From positions 62,001-126,000 of the forward strand of contig JAEWFF010000028.1 in NCBI GenBank assembly GCA_023388965.1: a stretch of DNA of 64,000 nucleotides. Direction: 5' to 3'. Shown piece by piece: positions 6,980 to 15,560 of this stretch. This DNA is from Pseudomonadota bacterium. GTDB lineage: Bacteria > Pseudomonadota > Alphaproteobacteria > Rhizobiales > Methylopilaceae. The notes beneath the pieces were generated by a model that saw only the letters and a list, made by a program, of their open reading frames with translations, did not search any database and had not been told where the DNA came from. Within the stretch, counting starts at the first letter, position 1; each line of letters begins with the position of its first letter. A program made the position numbers and the translations under genes.

Positions 6980-9595
6980 TCAGAACTTCGCCGTCAGCCC
7001 TGCCCGGATCGTCCGGCCGGGGGCCGGCGTACGGGTCAAACTCATGGGCTCTACATAGTAGCGGTCGCCCGCATTCTCGACGGCAAAATTCAGGGTTGCG
7101 TTCCTGTTGATCTTATACTCCGCGAAAAGATCAACCACGGTGTAGGGGTCCCACGGAATTGCCGAGATGAAAGGCGCGCCGCCACCGAGGTTTGAAGGCT
7201 CCGCTCCCGCGGCCCGGGGGCCGACATAAGTGACGCGGCCGCCAAGCGTTAGCGCATCGTCGAACAGCTTCTGCGTAAGGGTCAGATTGGCTGAGTATTC
7301 GGGCGGAATCTGATTGGTCGCATAGTCCGAGGCAATCGAACTGTTGATGCAGGAATCCGCCGTCCGGCAGAACTCGACATTCGTGTAGTAGGAGCCATTC
7401 AACTCCGCGCTAAACCCTTCATAGTCGAGCCGGTATGTCAGTTCGATGCCTTCGAACTTCGCAAGATCGATGTTCTCGATCGTCAGGAATCTGATTCCGC
7501 CATATTCCGGATAACGCTTGTAATGACGATGAATGTAATTCTCGATGTCGTTATGGAAATAAGACAGCTTGATCCGGTGCGTGTCGGCATCCGAGAACAG
7601 TCCATTCTGAATGATGTTCACGCCAACATCGAAATTGTTGGCCCGTTCGGGCTCGATATCCGGGGCCACAATTGTCTGGAAACCGCTGAGGGATTCCATG
7701 ATTGACGGCAGGCGCGCCAGATCCTTGTAGCTGGCATACAACTCCACGCCTTCGACCGGAAATACGCTTGCGCCAAGCCAGTAACCGCCGGTGTCGCCGC
7801 TCGGCTCAGTCTGGCCGACCTTGGCAGGGTCGCGATTTTCGGTTTCGAAGCTCTGATACCTCACGCCGCTTTCAAGCTTGAGCCATGATGTCGGCCGCCA
7901 ATCACCGGATGCAAATGCGCTGTATTCCTGCCTCACGCCCCAACGCGGCCGTATCGCGTCCATAGAATCCTCTTCCGGACCCACATCCTCGCTCTGGAAA
8001 GCGCCACCATACCGGACGACAAAATCACCGATCGACGTGTCGAAGGAAGAGGCATTGGAGATGTCCCCGCCCCATATGTTCGCAAATTTTCCGACAGGTT
8101 GTACAGTGCTTGCTGGCGCGCTGTATTCTACAAGCTGACTCGCCCATGCATTCCATCTGAAATCGATCAGATCATTTTCCGCCGGATTCCAACGGTAGCG
8201 CGCAGTGTATGTATCCACATCGACCGTGGCCAGAACATACTGTGACGGTCGCGTGGTCGGTTGATAAAAATTCATCGAATAGACTTCGCCATATTCGCTC
8301 TCGTAGTGCGAATATCCAAGCTCAAGCGCATGGTCATCTGCGGGCCGTAGCGTTGCTTTGGCTAGCCATGACGTCGTGTCGGCCGAGGTGTTGAGAACCT
8401 CCTCGCCGCCAAGATAGGGCGTCAACCCGACGGCAGGAAACCAAGGGTCATACGTCGTGCATGTAAAAGGCGCGGTTGGACGGCAATAGGTATGTGGCCC
8501 CTGATCGTCCGGCGCCGACGAACCGTTTTCACCAGCGTGGTAATTGCCGGATTTCCGTTTTGAGAACCCGGCCACGAAGTCGGCATTCTCGCTGCGACCA
8601 GCTAGGGTAAAGTTCCCATACCCGGACGTCGGTTCGAATAGGCCGGGCCTGTCGATCGGACCCGCGGCCGTATAGCCGCCTCCTATTGCCTGCTGCAAAA
8701 GGCCCGCATCTCCTACATTGAAGGAGGACGTATTGGTACCGAAGCCGGCTCTTAGCCGTACGCCCAACGATTCCCCGTCCAGCAGAATATCGTCCGCATT
8801 GATTGTGCGGAGGCTGACCATGTCGCCAATCGCGCCCGCGCCCGCCGCATCCGTGCTTGGTCCGCGCTCAATTGTGACCCCGCCAATGAAATCCGGATCG
8901 ATATAGGTACGGTTCGCGATGCCCTGGTACCCGCGATACACAGCGGTGGAGTTTGTCGCACCATCAACCCTGACCGGCACGCGATTCATCCCCTGCATGC
9001 CGCGAATATTGACATCCAGTCCGCCGCTGTTGCGGCTCTCACCGGAGAATACTCCAGGCGCACTTCGCAGAATGTCTGACGGCGTCGTGCCTTTGAACCG
9101 ATCGATCGTTTCTCCGGAAATATACGAAACCGGAGCGGCTACTTCGAAAGGCAAATCCTCGGGGCTGACACGGCCCCCACCGATGTTCGCCACATCGATC
9201 GTCTCGAGCTGTACCGTCTCACCCTCCGCCGCGTAACCACCCGTCTGCGCGCCCGTGTTGGGATCGAACACCGTCACCGTATTGGCATTGGTGAAGCTGT
9301 AGGTGAGGCCTGTTCCCGCCAGCGCGGCAGACAGCGCCTGACGCGCGGTGAGGCTGCCGCTCACGGCCTGCGAACGCACGCCCGATGCCGCGCCGCCATT
9401 CACCACCACGGAGATGCCGGCGACGCGCCCGATGGCGTTGAGCGCCTGCGGAACCGACTGCGCCGGAATATCGAACAGATGCTGCCGCTCGGCGGCGCTC
9501 TGCGCCTGTGCATCCTGTACGCAATAGCCCGGAATGCCCGAGAGCATTGTGGCCGCCAGAAGAACAAAGCCCAGACGCGACGTATGAATACGCAT
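6980..9595 (-). CDS. HasR-like TonB-dependent haem/haemophore receptor with STN signalling domain
   Basis: Outer-membrane gated channel, energised by TonB, most likely for haem. From the ATG at 9593-9595 it has 871 residues; a longer reading from 9679 adds a non-signal-like extension. In order: signal peptide to about residue 33 (ending DAQAQ), STN signalling domain about 40-95 (FDIPAQSVPQALNAIG), plug about 155-270 and a 22-strand barrel ending in phenylalanine. The plug segments GMQGMNRVPVRVDG, YRGYQG and RTYIDPDFIGGVTIERGPS resemble HasR closely. The STN domain and the upstream FecR/sigma pair indicate cell-surface signalling. Base composition looks less GC-rich than neighbours. The ligand is inferred, not shown. 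Confidence 0.85.
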   Translation of the reverse strand: MRIHTSRLGFVLLAATMLSGIPGYCVQDAQAQSAAERQHLFDIPAQSVPQALNAIGRVAGISVVVNGGAASGVRSQAVSGSLTARQALSAALAGTGLTYSFTNANTVTVFDPNTGAQTGGYAAEGETVQLETIDVANIGGGRVSPEDLPFEVAAPVSYISGETIDRFKGTTPSDILRSAPGVFSGESRNSGGLDVNIRGMQGMNRVPVRVDGATNSTAVYRGYQGIANRTYIDPDFIGGVTIERGPSTDAAGAGAIGDMVSLRTINADDILLDGESLGVRLRAGFGTNTSSFNVGDAGLLQQAIGGGYTAAGPIDRPGLFEPTSGYGNFTLAGRSENADFVAGFSKRKSGNYHAGENGSSAPDDQGPHTYCRPTAPFTCTTYDPWFPAVGLTPYLGGEEVLNTSADTTSWLAKATLRPADDHALELGYSHYESEYGEVYSMNFYQPTTRPSQYVLATVDVDTYTARYRWNPAENDLIDFRWNAWASQLVEYSAPASTVQPVGKFANIWGGDISNASSFDTSIGDFVVRYGGAFQSEDVGPEEDSMDAIRPRWGVRQEYSAFASGDWRPTSWLKLESGVRYQSFETENRDPAKVGQTEPSGDTGGYWLGASVFPVEGVELYASYKDLARLPSIMESLSGFQTIVAPDIEPERANNFDVGVNIIQNGLFSDADTHRIKLSYFHNDIENYIHRHYKRYPEYGGIRFLTIENIDLAKFEGIELTYRLDYEGFSAELNGSYYTNVEFCRTADSCINSSIASDYATNQIPPEYSANLTLTQKLFDDALTLGGRVTYVGPRAAGAEPSNLGGGAPFISAIPWDPYTVVDLFAEYKINRNATLNFAVENAGDRYYVEPMSLTRTPAPGRTIRAGLTAKF

Positions 9596-9725
9596 TTGCA
9601 GATGACCCCAGCCCTGAAATCCCCGCCGCGCTTGTCCTGCGCGGCCTTCACTCGGATTCACGGGCCGGATGGCGGACACCCCACCCCGTCGCGTTAAATT
9701 TTTCTGTTCTGTGTAGTTGTCTGGA

Positions 9726-10724
9726 TCAGTTCAAAACAACGAGCCGCCCGCCCACGCTGCGCATCGAAAAGCCGACGGTGGATTGCAGCGAGCGCAAGGC
9801 CGCGTCCGGATCGTCGAGCGGCAGGCTGCCGGAGACGATCCAGTCCGCAAGCTTTCCGCTTGTAATGACGATGCGGCCGCCCCGGTAATGACCGATCTCG
9901 GCGACGACATCGGCGAGCCGCGCATTGTAGAAATCGAACCGCCCCTCACGCCAGGCGAGCGCCGTTGCAAGATCGGCCTCGGTGACGCTTGTCAGGCTGG
10001 CATGCGCGGCGCGCACCTGCTGTCCGGGCGCAAGCCTTGCCGTATAGGATCCCGAGCGCACCTCGATGCTGCCTTCGGCCAGCGTAACGAGCGATCCTTT
10101 CGAATCCGTGCGGACATCGAACTCGGTCCCGAGCACGCGCACCTCGCCGTCCGCCGTTTCGACCACAAAGGGCGTGCCGGTCTTCGCCACTTCGAAGAAG
10201 GCCGTGCCGCGCATCAGCCGCGCGCGCCGCTCCCCGTCGGTGAAATTCACATCGAGCGCGGCATCGGCGTTCAGGAGAACGGTCGTGCCGTCCGCCAGCG
10301 CCACGCGAACGCGCTGCCCGCGCGGGGCGACATGATCGGCAGTCAGATCCTGAAAGAAGTTCGGCCGCTCCAGCCACATGACGCCGCCGAAAATCATGAG
10401 AGCCGCGATCAGCGCAGCGCCGGTCTGGCGCAGCGCGCGCCTGCGCTTCTTGCGCTCCATGCCGTCGAGATAGGCGGAAAGCTTTTCCTCCTCCTCGCCG
10501 GCCACGATGAGACCGGCATCGCCGCTGGCGGCCCACAGGCTCTCGACGCGCCGCCACGCCGTGCGGTGGGCAGGGCTGGCCACGAGCCATTCCTCGAACG
10601 CCTTGTGATCGGCTGCGCTGGGCGCCCCGCGCATATGCGCGAACCAGGCCAGAGCCGCCTCGTCAGGATCGCGGGAAAAGGGATCGTCGGTCATGGGCCC
10701 GTAAATAGTAGATGCCGGGGCCAT
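9726..10724 (-). CDS. FecR-family anti-sigma factor
   Basis: Inner-membrane sigma regulator that receives the signal from the receptor's STN domain. The start at 10722-10724 follows an AGGGGG site; an ATG at 10694 (MTDDPFSRD) is the alternative. In order: a cytoplasmic DUF4880 domain (ALAWFAHMRG ... AFEEWLVASPAHRTAWRRVE), one membrane helix (GAALIAALMIFGGVMWL), a periplasmic FecR domain (PRGQRVRVALADGTTVLLNA) and a C-terminal DUF4974-like segment (FYNARLADVVAEIGHY). Sandwiched between its sigma factor and the receptor, as in fec and has systems. Confidence 0.9.
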   Translation of the reverse strand: MAPASTIYGPMTDDPFSRDPDEAALAWFAHMRGAPSAADHKAFEEWLVASPAHRTAWRRVESLWAASGDAGLIVAGEEEEKLSAYLDGMERKKRRRALRQTGAALIAALMIFGGVMWLERPNFFQDLTADHVAPRGQRVRVALADGTTVLLNADAALDVNFTDGERRARLMRGTAFFEVAKTGTPFVVETADGEVRVLGTEFDVRTDSKGSLVTLAEGSIEVRSGSYTARLAPGQQVRAAHASLTSVTEADLATALAWREGRFDFYNARLADVVAEIGHYRGGRIVITSGKLADWIVSGSLPLDDPDAALRSLQSTVGFSMRSVGGRLVVLN

Positions 10725-10776
10725 ATACCCCCTGCCCTGTTTCACGGATGAAGGGCGCAAAACCCCACGCCGCCGG

Positions 10777-11274
10777 TCAGATTTCCTCGACCGCCCGGCG
10801 CAGCGCGGCAAGCGCCCGCGCCATATGCTTTTCGACCGCGCTGGCCGAAATGGCGAATGTCTCGCCGATCTCGTTATAGGTCCGGCCGTGGACGCGGTTC
10901 AGCAGGAAGATATGGCGCGTGCGCTCCGGCAGCGCGCGGATGGCGTCGTCCGCACGGCGCAGCCCCTCGCGCGCGGCGCAGATCGCCTCCGGCGTCGGGA
11001 TCGCGCCGGCCACCTGTTCGGGTACAAGGCCGGAAGCGTAATCGGCGCGGACGCGCTCGGAACGGTTATGATCGATGGCGGCGTTGCGGGCGCTCCGCAT
11101 CAGATAGGCGGCATCGCTGCCTTCCGGCGCATCGGCCCGCCGCCACAGGCGCAGGAATATGTCGTGCAGAAGATCGGACGCGGCGGCGGGATCGCCGGTC
11201 ATGCGCGTCAGCCGCCGGCGCAGGCGCGCCTGCTCCGCGGCATACAGTGCTCCGAATTCGGCCAGCCTGCTCAT
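10777..11274 (-). CDS. FecI-type ECF RNA polymerase sigma factor
   Basis: ECF sigma factor expected to transcribe the receptor operon when the FecR protein is relieved. The ATG at 11272-11274 (MSRLAEFGALY) has GGGA about ten bases upstream; a GTG at 11298 would add eight residues. It has 165 residues, with region 2 (AAASDLLHDIFLRLWRR) and region 4 (RTYNEIGETFAISASAVEKHMARAL), the latter helix-turn-helix ending in the FecI-like VEKHMARAL. First gene of a three-gene signalling cassette, preceded by an Irr-like iron box. Confidence 0.92.
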   Translation of the reverse strand: MSRLAEFGALYAAEQARLRRRLTRMTGDPAAASDLLHDIFLRLWRRADAPEGSDAAYLMRSARNAAIDHNRSERVRADYASGLVPEQVAGAIPTPEAICAAREGLRRADDAIRALPERTRHIFLLNRVHGRTYNEIGETFAISASAVEKHMARALAALRRAVEEI

Positions 11275-11334
11275 CGAACGTCCCGCAGGGCGCGACACGC
11301 GCGCGCCCTATCGGCCGAGCCTTACGGCAAAACC

Positions 11335-11373
11335 AAACTACATTCAATATCAGTAGTTTAGACGGAATCTAAG
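11335..11373 (-). promoter_or_regulatory. Iron-control element: Irr/ICE-like box plus overlapping inverted repeat
   Basis: About 60-100 bases upstream of the sigma factor. TTTAGACGGAATCTAAG at 11357-11373 keeps the 7-3-7 layout of the rhizobial Irr iron control element (TTTAGAA-N3-TTCTAAA), matching 6 of 7 and 5 of 7 half-site bases. It overlaps a second dyad, AAACTAC-N11-GTAGTTT, at 11335-11359. Together they suggest control by Irr, or by a related iron regulator, of the whole receptor cassette. Confidence 0.55.
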
Positions 11374-11397
11374 GTGCCGGCGGGGAATGGCGCGATT

Positions 11398-11643
11398 TCA
11401 CAGCCGCCCGTCCCGCCTCAGCCTCTGCCTGAGCTTGCCGATAGCCAGGCGCTGAAGATCGGCGCGGGCCGCATGGGCCGGGCCGATGGCGGACACTTCC
11501 ACGCCGGTTGCGGCGTGAATGGCCGACACCTTCATCGCCGCGCCGATGGCGTGGAATTCGAGATAGATCTCGCCCAACTCCGGCTCGGCGGGATCATTGT
11601 ATGGCGGCGATCTGTCCTGCACCGTCGATATTGTAGACGTCAT
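11398..11643 (-). CDS. Small conserved protein, DUF6898-like
   Basis: An 81-residue protein. The core GEIYLEFHAIGAAMKVSAIHAATGVEVSVIG-like segment (here EVSAIGPAHAARADLQRLA) matches the pattern of a short family conserved in Hyphomicrobiales, known as DUF6898; the function is unknown. Its first 50 bases overlap the 3' end of the L,D-transpeptidase gene in another frame. A GTG at 11625 would shorten the overlap but has no better ribosome-binding site. The overlap suggests coupled expression with the transpeptidase. The family assignment is from memory of the motif and is moderate. Confidence 0.7.
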   Translation of the reverse strand: MTSTISTVQDRSPPYNDPAEPELGEIYLEFHAIGAAMKVSAIHAATGVEVSAIGPAHAARADLQRLAIGKLRQRLRRDGRL

Positions 11644-12838
11644 CGCGGAACTGCACCACGCCGTCGGCGTCCCCCCAGGCGGTAATGTAGACCCAGTGCA
11701 CCGACACGGCCTGTTTCAGCTTCGCGTCGATACGCCCGCCGGAGCGGATGGCCTCGTCGATGGCCGAGCGCGGCCATTCCGGCGTCTCGCGCAGCAGCCA
11801 TTCGGCCAGCTCGCGCACATTCTGTACGCGCACGCAGCCCGAGGAATGGAAACGCGCGTTCTCACCGAACAGGCCCTTGGAGGGCGTGTCATGCATGTAC
11901 ACACCTTCGCGGTTGGGCATGTTGATGCGCATCGTGCCCATGGAATTCTCGGCGCCCGGGTCCTGCGTAAAGCGGTAATCCACCGCTTCCATGCTCTGCC
12001 AGTTGACCTGCTGGGGCGGAATTTCCTCGCCGCGCTGGGTGTAGATACGGATATTGTTCTTGGTCAGATAGTCCGGCTCCTGCTGCATCTTCGGAATGAG
12101 ATCCTTGATGATGATGGATTGCGGGACTGTCCAGTACGGGTTGAAGTTCACTTCCTGGATTTTCACCGTGAGCTGCGGCGACTGGCGGTCCGGCTTGCCG
12201 ACGACGGCCGTATGGCGCAGTTCGACCACGCCGTCGGACACCGCCTCGACCTCCTGGCCGGGAATGTTGACGATGACGAAGCGGCGGTCGAGCTTCTTGG
12301 TCAGGGTCGCCAGCCGCTGCATGGACACTTCGATCTGGTGGCGGCGTATGGACGCGGGAACGTTCATCGCCTTGCGGCTGTCGGGCCCGACCGCGCCGTT
12401 GACGATGAGGCCGTGGCGCGCCTGGAAGCGCTTCACCGCCGCATCGACATAGGAGTCGAACACGTCCGAATTGCCGAGATTGGCCGGAAGATCGCCGGAC
12501 ACGATGAGGCGCTGGCGCAGGATCTGCACCTGCGCATCGCGCGTGCCGAGCTTGAGGATGGGGCCGTCCGGCATCGTGGGCCAGCCGCCCGCCTGCTCGA
12601 TGCGCGTATATTCCTCGAGCGCGTACTGGCTCATCTCCAGCGTCTGTTTGGAGAGGATCGGCACCGAGCTTTTGGGCATGCGCGCGGCGGCCGGGGCGCT
12701 GTCATAGCGCTGCTCCCATTCGACGGCGGCGACATTCTGCGCGAAGGCGGCCTGCGCCGTCAGCGCCAGCGCCGCAATACCGAGACTGAACCCGCCCGCG
12801 CGGCGCGCGAGATGTCGGTACGTTCCGCAAGCCCTCAT
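11594..12838 (-). CDS. L,D-transpeptidase (YkuD domain) with peptidoglycan-binding domain
   Basis: Periplasmic enzyme forming 3-3 cross-links in peptidoglycan or attaching proteins to it. It has 414 residues: signal peptide to about residue 34 (TAQAAFAQ), a PG_binding_1 domain at about 95-155 (VQILRQRLIVSGDLP ... VGPDSRKAMN), then a YkuD domain from about 185. The catalytic signature is intact: HDTPSKGLFG, then SSGCVRVQN with the nucleophilic cysteine. A long insertion with NPYWTVPQSIIIKD is typical of the large alphaproteobacterial/YcbB-like type. LdtR, a regulator of such enzymes in related bacteria, is encoded 3 kb away. Confidence 0.93.
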   Translation of the reverse strand: MRACGTYRHLARRAGGFSLGIAALALTAQAAFAQNVAAVEWEQRYDSAPAAARMPKSSVPILSKQTLEMSQYALEEYTRIEQAGGWPTMPDGPILKLGTRDAQVQILRQRLIVSGDLPANLGNSDVFDSYVDAAVKRFQARHGLIVNGAVGPDSRKAMNVPASIRRHQIEVSMQRLATLTKKLDRRFVIVNIPGQEVEAVSDGVVELRHTAVVGKPDRQSPQLTVKIQEVNFNPYWTVPQSIIIKDLIPKMQQEPDYLTKNNIRIYTQRGEEIPPQQVNWQSMEAVDYRFTQDPGAENSMGTMRINMPNREGVYMHDTPSKGLFGENARFHSSGCVRVQNVRELAEWLLRETPEWPRSAIDEAIRSGGRIDAKLKQAVSVHWVYITAWGDADGVVQFRDDVYNIDGAGQIAAIQ

Positions 12839-13170
12839 CGTTCAACCATCCTCACGGCTGGAAACTCCCCCTGCCCAGCAGAATCCCGCCTATCATGCGC
12901 AGGGTTAACGGACAACGACCGCGGCACCGGCGCGCCGGGCGACTCGCGGTTTTGTCATGCCTGCGACAAAAGCCAGCGATTTAGGGCCAAAGCGTGTCGT
13001 GCGGCGGGGCGAACCGCACGCCGTGGGCCGATGTTGCGCGACGGTGACACTTGTCCCGGGGCCGCGTAGCGGAGCCCGGGACCCATACGCCGCAGCGTTC
13101 GGGATAGAGCCGTGAGTTCACGGGCTATGGGTCCCGGACAGGTGCTGCGCACCTTCCGGGACATGCTGCA
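12839..13170. repeat. Intergenic region with an inverted pair of family C repeats (13052-13166)
   Basis: No gene was found in these 330 bases. The right half holds two inverted copies of repeat family C. One runs 13052-13096 and reads, on the minus strand, TATGGGTCCCGGG, then a hairpin, then CCCCGGGACA. The other, 13124-13166, reads TATGGGTCCCGG, the hairpin AGGTGC-TGC-GCACCT, then CCGGGACATGC. The left half, upstream of the L,D-transpeptidase gene, probably holds its promoter, but I could not identify one. No copy of the ldtR-upstream dyad is present there. Confidence 0.7.
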
Positions 13171-14043
13171 TCACAAAGCCGGCGGTGCGATCTGCACGTT
13201 CCCGCCGCCGGTTTCCAGATCGAGCCGGCGCGGACTGAAATCGAAATCGAGTTCTGCCGGGCGCGGCATGGGCATGGGGGCCCCGGCGGCGCCGAGCGTG
13301 TGCACCTCAATGGGCGCCGGAAGCGGCGGCAAGGCAGCGGCCGGCGACGCGATGGAGGCCCGGCCATCGTCCGGGCAGGCCGAGCCGAAGATGAGATTGG
13401 TGCCCATCCAGAACGGAACGACGCCGATGACGATGGCGAGTGCCGGCGCGCCGGGATGCCAGCCATCGCCGCCGCGCTTCCAGATGGCAAGGCCGATAAA
13501 GACGCAAGACGCCGACAGGAAAATCGCGCCGTAGAGAAAATCCCACCATTGCAGGCACAGTGCATAGGGATTGACCCCGGCCCAGACCGCCAGAAGACTC
13601 GCGGCGGCGGCCACCGGCACGATGGCCGCGACATGCCAGTTGCGCCTGAGGATTTCGAGCGGCGGCGGCGCGGTCGGCGGCCAGATCGTGTGCGGCAGCA
13701 TGGCGGCGCGCAGCCGGCTCGTTCCAGTGGACGGCACCACCGGCCATTCCGGCCTCATCGTGGCGACGGCGCGCTCGAACAGAAGATCCGGATCGCCCTG
13801 CCCGGCCTGCTTTTTGCCGCTGCCCGCCGCCCGGGCCTTGCCGGCCGCCTTCGGCTCCTTGTCGGGAACGAGATCGGGCACCGTGGCCGGCGTTGTCGGA
13901 TGGACCGGGACAGGCGCTTCAGCCGGTGGCAGCGAGATCGTGTGGCTGACAGCGGCCGGTCGCTCAAGCTCCGCGGCAGCGGTTTCCGCGAGCACCTTCT
14001 TCTTGCTCTCTTCGCGGAAAGCCCGCCAGCCGCCTGTCTTCAT
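13171..14043 (-). CDS. Unrecognised membrane protein linked to the AAA ATPase cassette
   Basis: A 290-residue protein starting MKTGGWRAFREE at an ATG that overlaps the stop of the preceding gene (ATGA). Residues 1-130 are hydrophilic, rich in Ala, Pro and Lys, and probably disordered. Three hydrophobic helices follow: HVAAIVPVAAAASLLAVWAG, LYGAIFLSASCVFIGLAIW and ALAIVIGVVPFWMGTNLIF. A short Pro/Ala-rich tail ends the protein. I do not recognise the family. Coupling to the 14040-14504 gene suggests the two products act together at the inner membrane. Confidence 0.75.
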   Translation of the reverse strand: MKTGGWRAFREESKKKVLAETAAAELERPAAVSHTISLPPAEAPVPVHPTTPATVPDLVPDKEPKAAGKARAAGSGKKQAGQGDPDLLFERAVATMRPEWPVVPSTGTSRLRAAMLPHTIWPPTAPPPLEILRRNWHVAAIVPVAAAASLLAVWAGVNPYALCLQWWDFLYGAIFLSASCVFIGLAIWKRGGDGWHPGAPALAIVIGVVPFWMGTNLIFGSACPDDGRASIASPAAALPPLPAPIEVHTLGAAGAPMPMPRPAELDFDFSPRRLDLETGGGNVQIAPPAL

Positions 14044-14504
14044 GCCGGTTCGTAGTCCGCGTCGAAGCCGAAGCGCAGCACGCAGGTGAAATAGGTTTCG
14101 CCGTCCTTCATCACCGGCTTGTTGAGAAACAGGAGATAGGGAATGAGGCTGCCTTCCCGGCAGAAGCTCTTCAGCCAGTTCCAGTCGTCCCATTCGCTCA
14201 GCTTTTCGAGCAGCGATTTGGGGATCAGGCGCGGAATGGGCACGAAACGCCGCCCTTCCCGCAAGGGTGCGATATAAGATTGCTCGAAATGCTCGCGCAG
14301 CGGCTGTTCGCCCAGCACATGACACTTTTCGGGCTCAAGCCGCACCATCGAGAGAAAGAACTCGGCCGTCGGCACTGCGAGCGCCAGCCGGTTCAGCTCG
14401 GCCGCCGGGCAAGGCCGGTCTTCCGGCAGCATGGCCAGGTCGAGTATATGCGGAACATAAAGGCGGTAGAGGTCTGCGCCCGTGAAAACCTGGTCGTCCA
14501 ACAC
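14040..14504 (-). CDS. Unrecognised soluble protein beside the CbxX-type AAA ATPase
   Basis: About 154 residues from a GTG at 14502-14504 that follows GGGGG by a suitable distance; a TTG at 14525 would add seven residues. There is no signal peptide or membrane helix. Conserved-looking stretches include LYRLYVPHILDLAMLP, EWDDWNWLKSFCREGS and YFTCVLRFGFDADYEPA. I do not recognise a family. Its 5' end overlaps the 5' end of the divergent AAA ATPase gene by about 20 bases, so the two promoters must lie inside each other's coding sequence. The downstream membrane-protein gene is coupled by ATGA. Confidence 0.75.
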   Translation of the reverse strand: MLDDQVFTGADLYRLYVPHILDLAMLPEDRPCPAAELNRLALAVPTAEFFLSMVRLEPEKCHVLGEQPLREHFEQSYIAPLREGRRFVPIPRLIPKSLLEKLSEWDDWNWLKSFCREGSLIPYLLFLNKPVMKDGETYFTCVLRFGFDADYEPA

Positions 14505-15489
14505 TACTTTACCCCCATCAGACAACCGTTACTGGATCGCGGACGGGGAGGAAGTGTGGCGAGACCCGACCGGCCGTACGCCGGAAGACCAGCACGAAGC
14601 CGCGCTGCGGGCCTATCCCGATCCGCCACCCGCCGAAGCCGCGCTCGCCATTCAGGCGCCGCAGCCTCTCGCTCCTCCACCTACTTTTGAAGAAATTTTC
14701 GCCGAGCTGCAATCTCTCGTTGGTCTCGACAGCGTCAAGGACGACCTGATGGCGCTCTACGACGCAGCCTATTCCATCGCCGCCGTGGTGCGTGCCGGCG
14801 GAACCGTCGAGGAAATGCCGACTTTGCACATGGCCTTTCTCGGCAATCCGGGAACCGGAAAAACCACCGTCGCGCGGCTCTGCGGAGCCATGTTCCAGCA
14901 GATGGGCTTTCTCAAGACCGGCAATTTCGTGGAGGTCGACCGCGGCGCGCTGGTTGGCGCCTATATCGGCAAGACCGAGGAAAACCTGCGCCGCATGATC
15001 GCCAATGCGCTCGACGGCGTGCTGTTCATCGACGAGGCGCACGCGCTCTTCAAGAAGGACTCGCCGCGCGATTTCGGCGGCGATGCCATCAACCTTCTCG
15101 TCAAGGCCATGGAGGACGAACGCCACCGCCTCGTCGTCATCCTCGCCGGCTATTCGGACGAGATGGAGGACTTCCTGTCATCCAATGCCGGACTGCGTTC
15201 GCGCATCGGCCGCACAGTCAGATTCCCGGATTACACGACGGACGAACTTGTCGAGGTGTTCCAGCAATTCGCGAAGAAATCCGGCTGGCATCTGGACACC
15301 GGCGGCCTCGACGCCCTCAAGGCGACGATCGGCCGTCTGTACGGGAGCCGCGATACGCATTTCGGCAATGCGCGAGACATACGCCGCCTGCTCGACCGCG
15401 TGCGCGAACGCCACGGCAAGCGCCTGCGCACCGAAGGCGCGGACGACCCGCGCATCATCACCGCAAGCGATATTCCGGAGACGGTGTAG
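14482..15489 (+). CDS. CbxX/CfqX-family AAA+ ATPase
   Basis: AAA+ ATPase of the CbbX/SpoVK/EccA type, which remodel protein complexes with ATP. It has 335 residues from a GTG start. A variable N-terminus of about 70 residues precedes the AAA module: Walker A GNPGTGKTT (121-129), pore loop LVGAYIGKT (157-165), Walker B VLFIDEAHAL (180-189), and an arginine-finger region GLRSRIGR. No Rubisco gene is nearby, so a CbbX role in Rubisco repair is not supported. The divergent neighbours encode a soluble and a membrane protein of unknown function. A strong terminator follows. Confidence 0.88.
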   Translation: MKTWSSNTTLPPSDNRYWIADGEEVWRDPTGRTPEDQHEAALRAYPDPPPAEAALAIQAPQPLAPPPTFEEIFAELQSLVGLDSVKDDLMALYDAAYSIAAVVRAGGTVEEMPTLHMAFLGNPGTGKTTVARLCGAMFQQMGFLKTGNFVEVDRGALVGAYIGKTEENLRRMIANALDGVLFIDEAHALFKKDSPRDFGGDAINLLVKAMEDERHRLVVILAGYSDEMEDFLSSNAGLRSRIGRTVRFPDYTTDELVEVFQQFAKKSGWHLDTGGLDALKATIGRLYGSRDTHFGNARDIRRLLDRVRERHGKRLRTEGADDPRIITASDIPETV

Positions 15490-15522
15490 GGACGAAGCGC
15501 GGCACTCGTCATCCGGCACGAA

Positions 15523-15552
15523 AAAGGGCGCCCTCCCCCGAAGGCGCCCTTT
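15523..15552 (+). terminator. Bidirectional rho-independent terminator
   Basis: A perfect 10-bp stem AAAGGGCGCC/GGCGCCCTTT with a ten-base C-rich loop follows the AAA gene. The A-tract before and T-tract after the GC stem make it usable from both strands, as suits its place between the convergent AAA and ldtR genes. Confidence 0.85.
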
Positions 15553-15560
15553 CTCGATTG

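Noticed and set aside
14482..15489. CbbX Rubisco activase
   Set aside because: The AAA module is of the same superfamily, but no Rubisco or CbbR genes are nearby and the N-terminus is different, so the specific name is unsupported.
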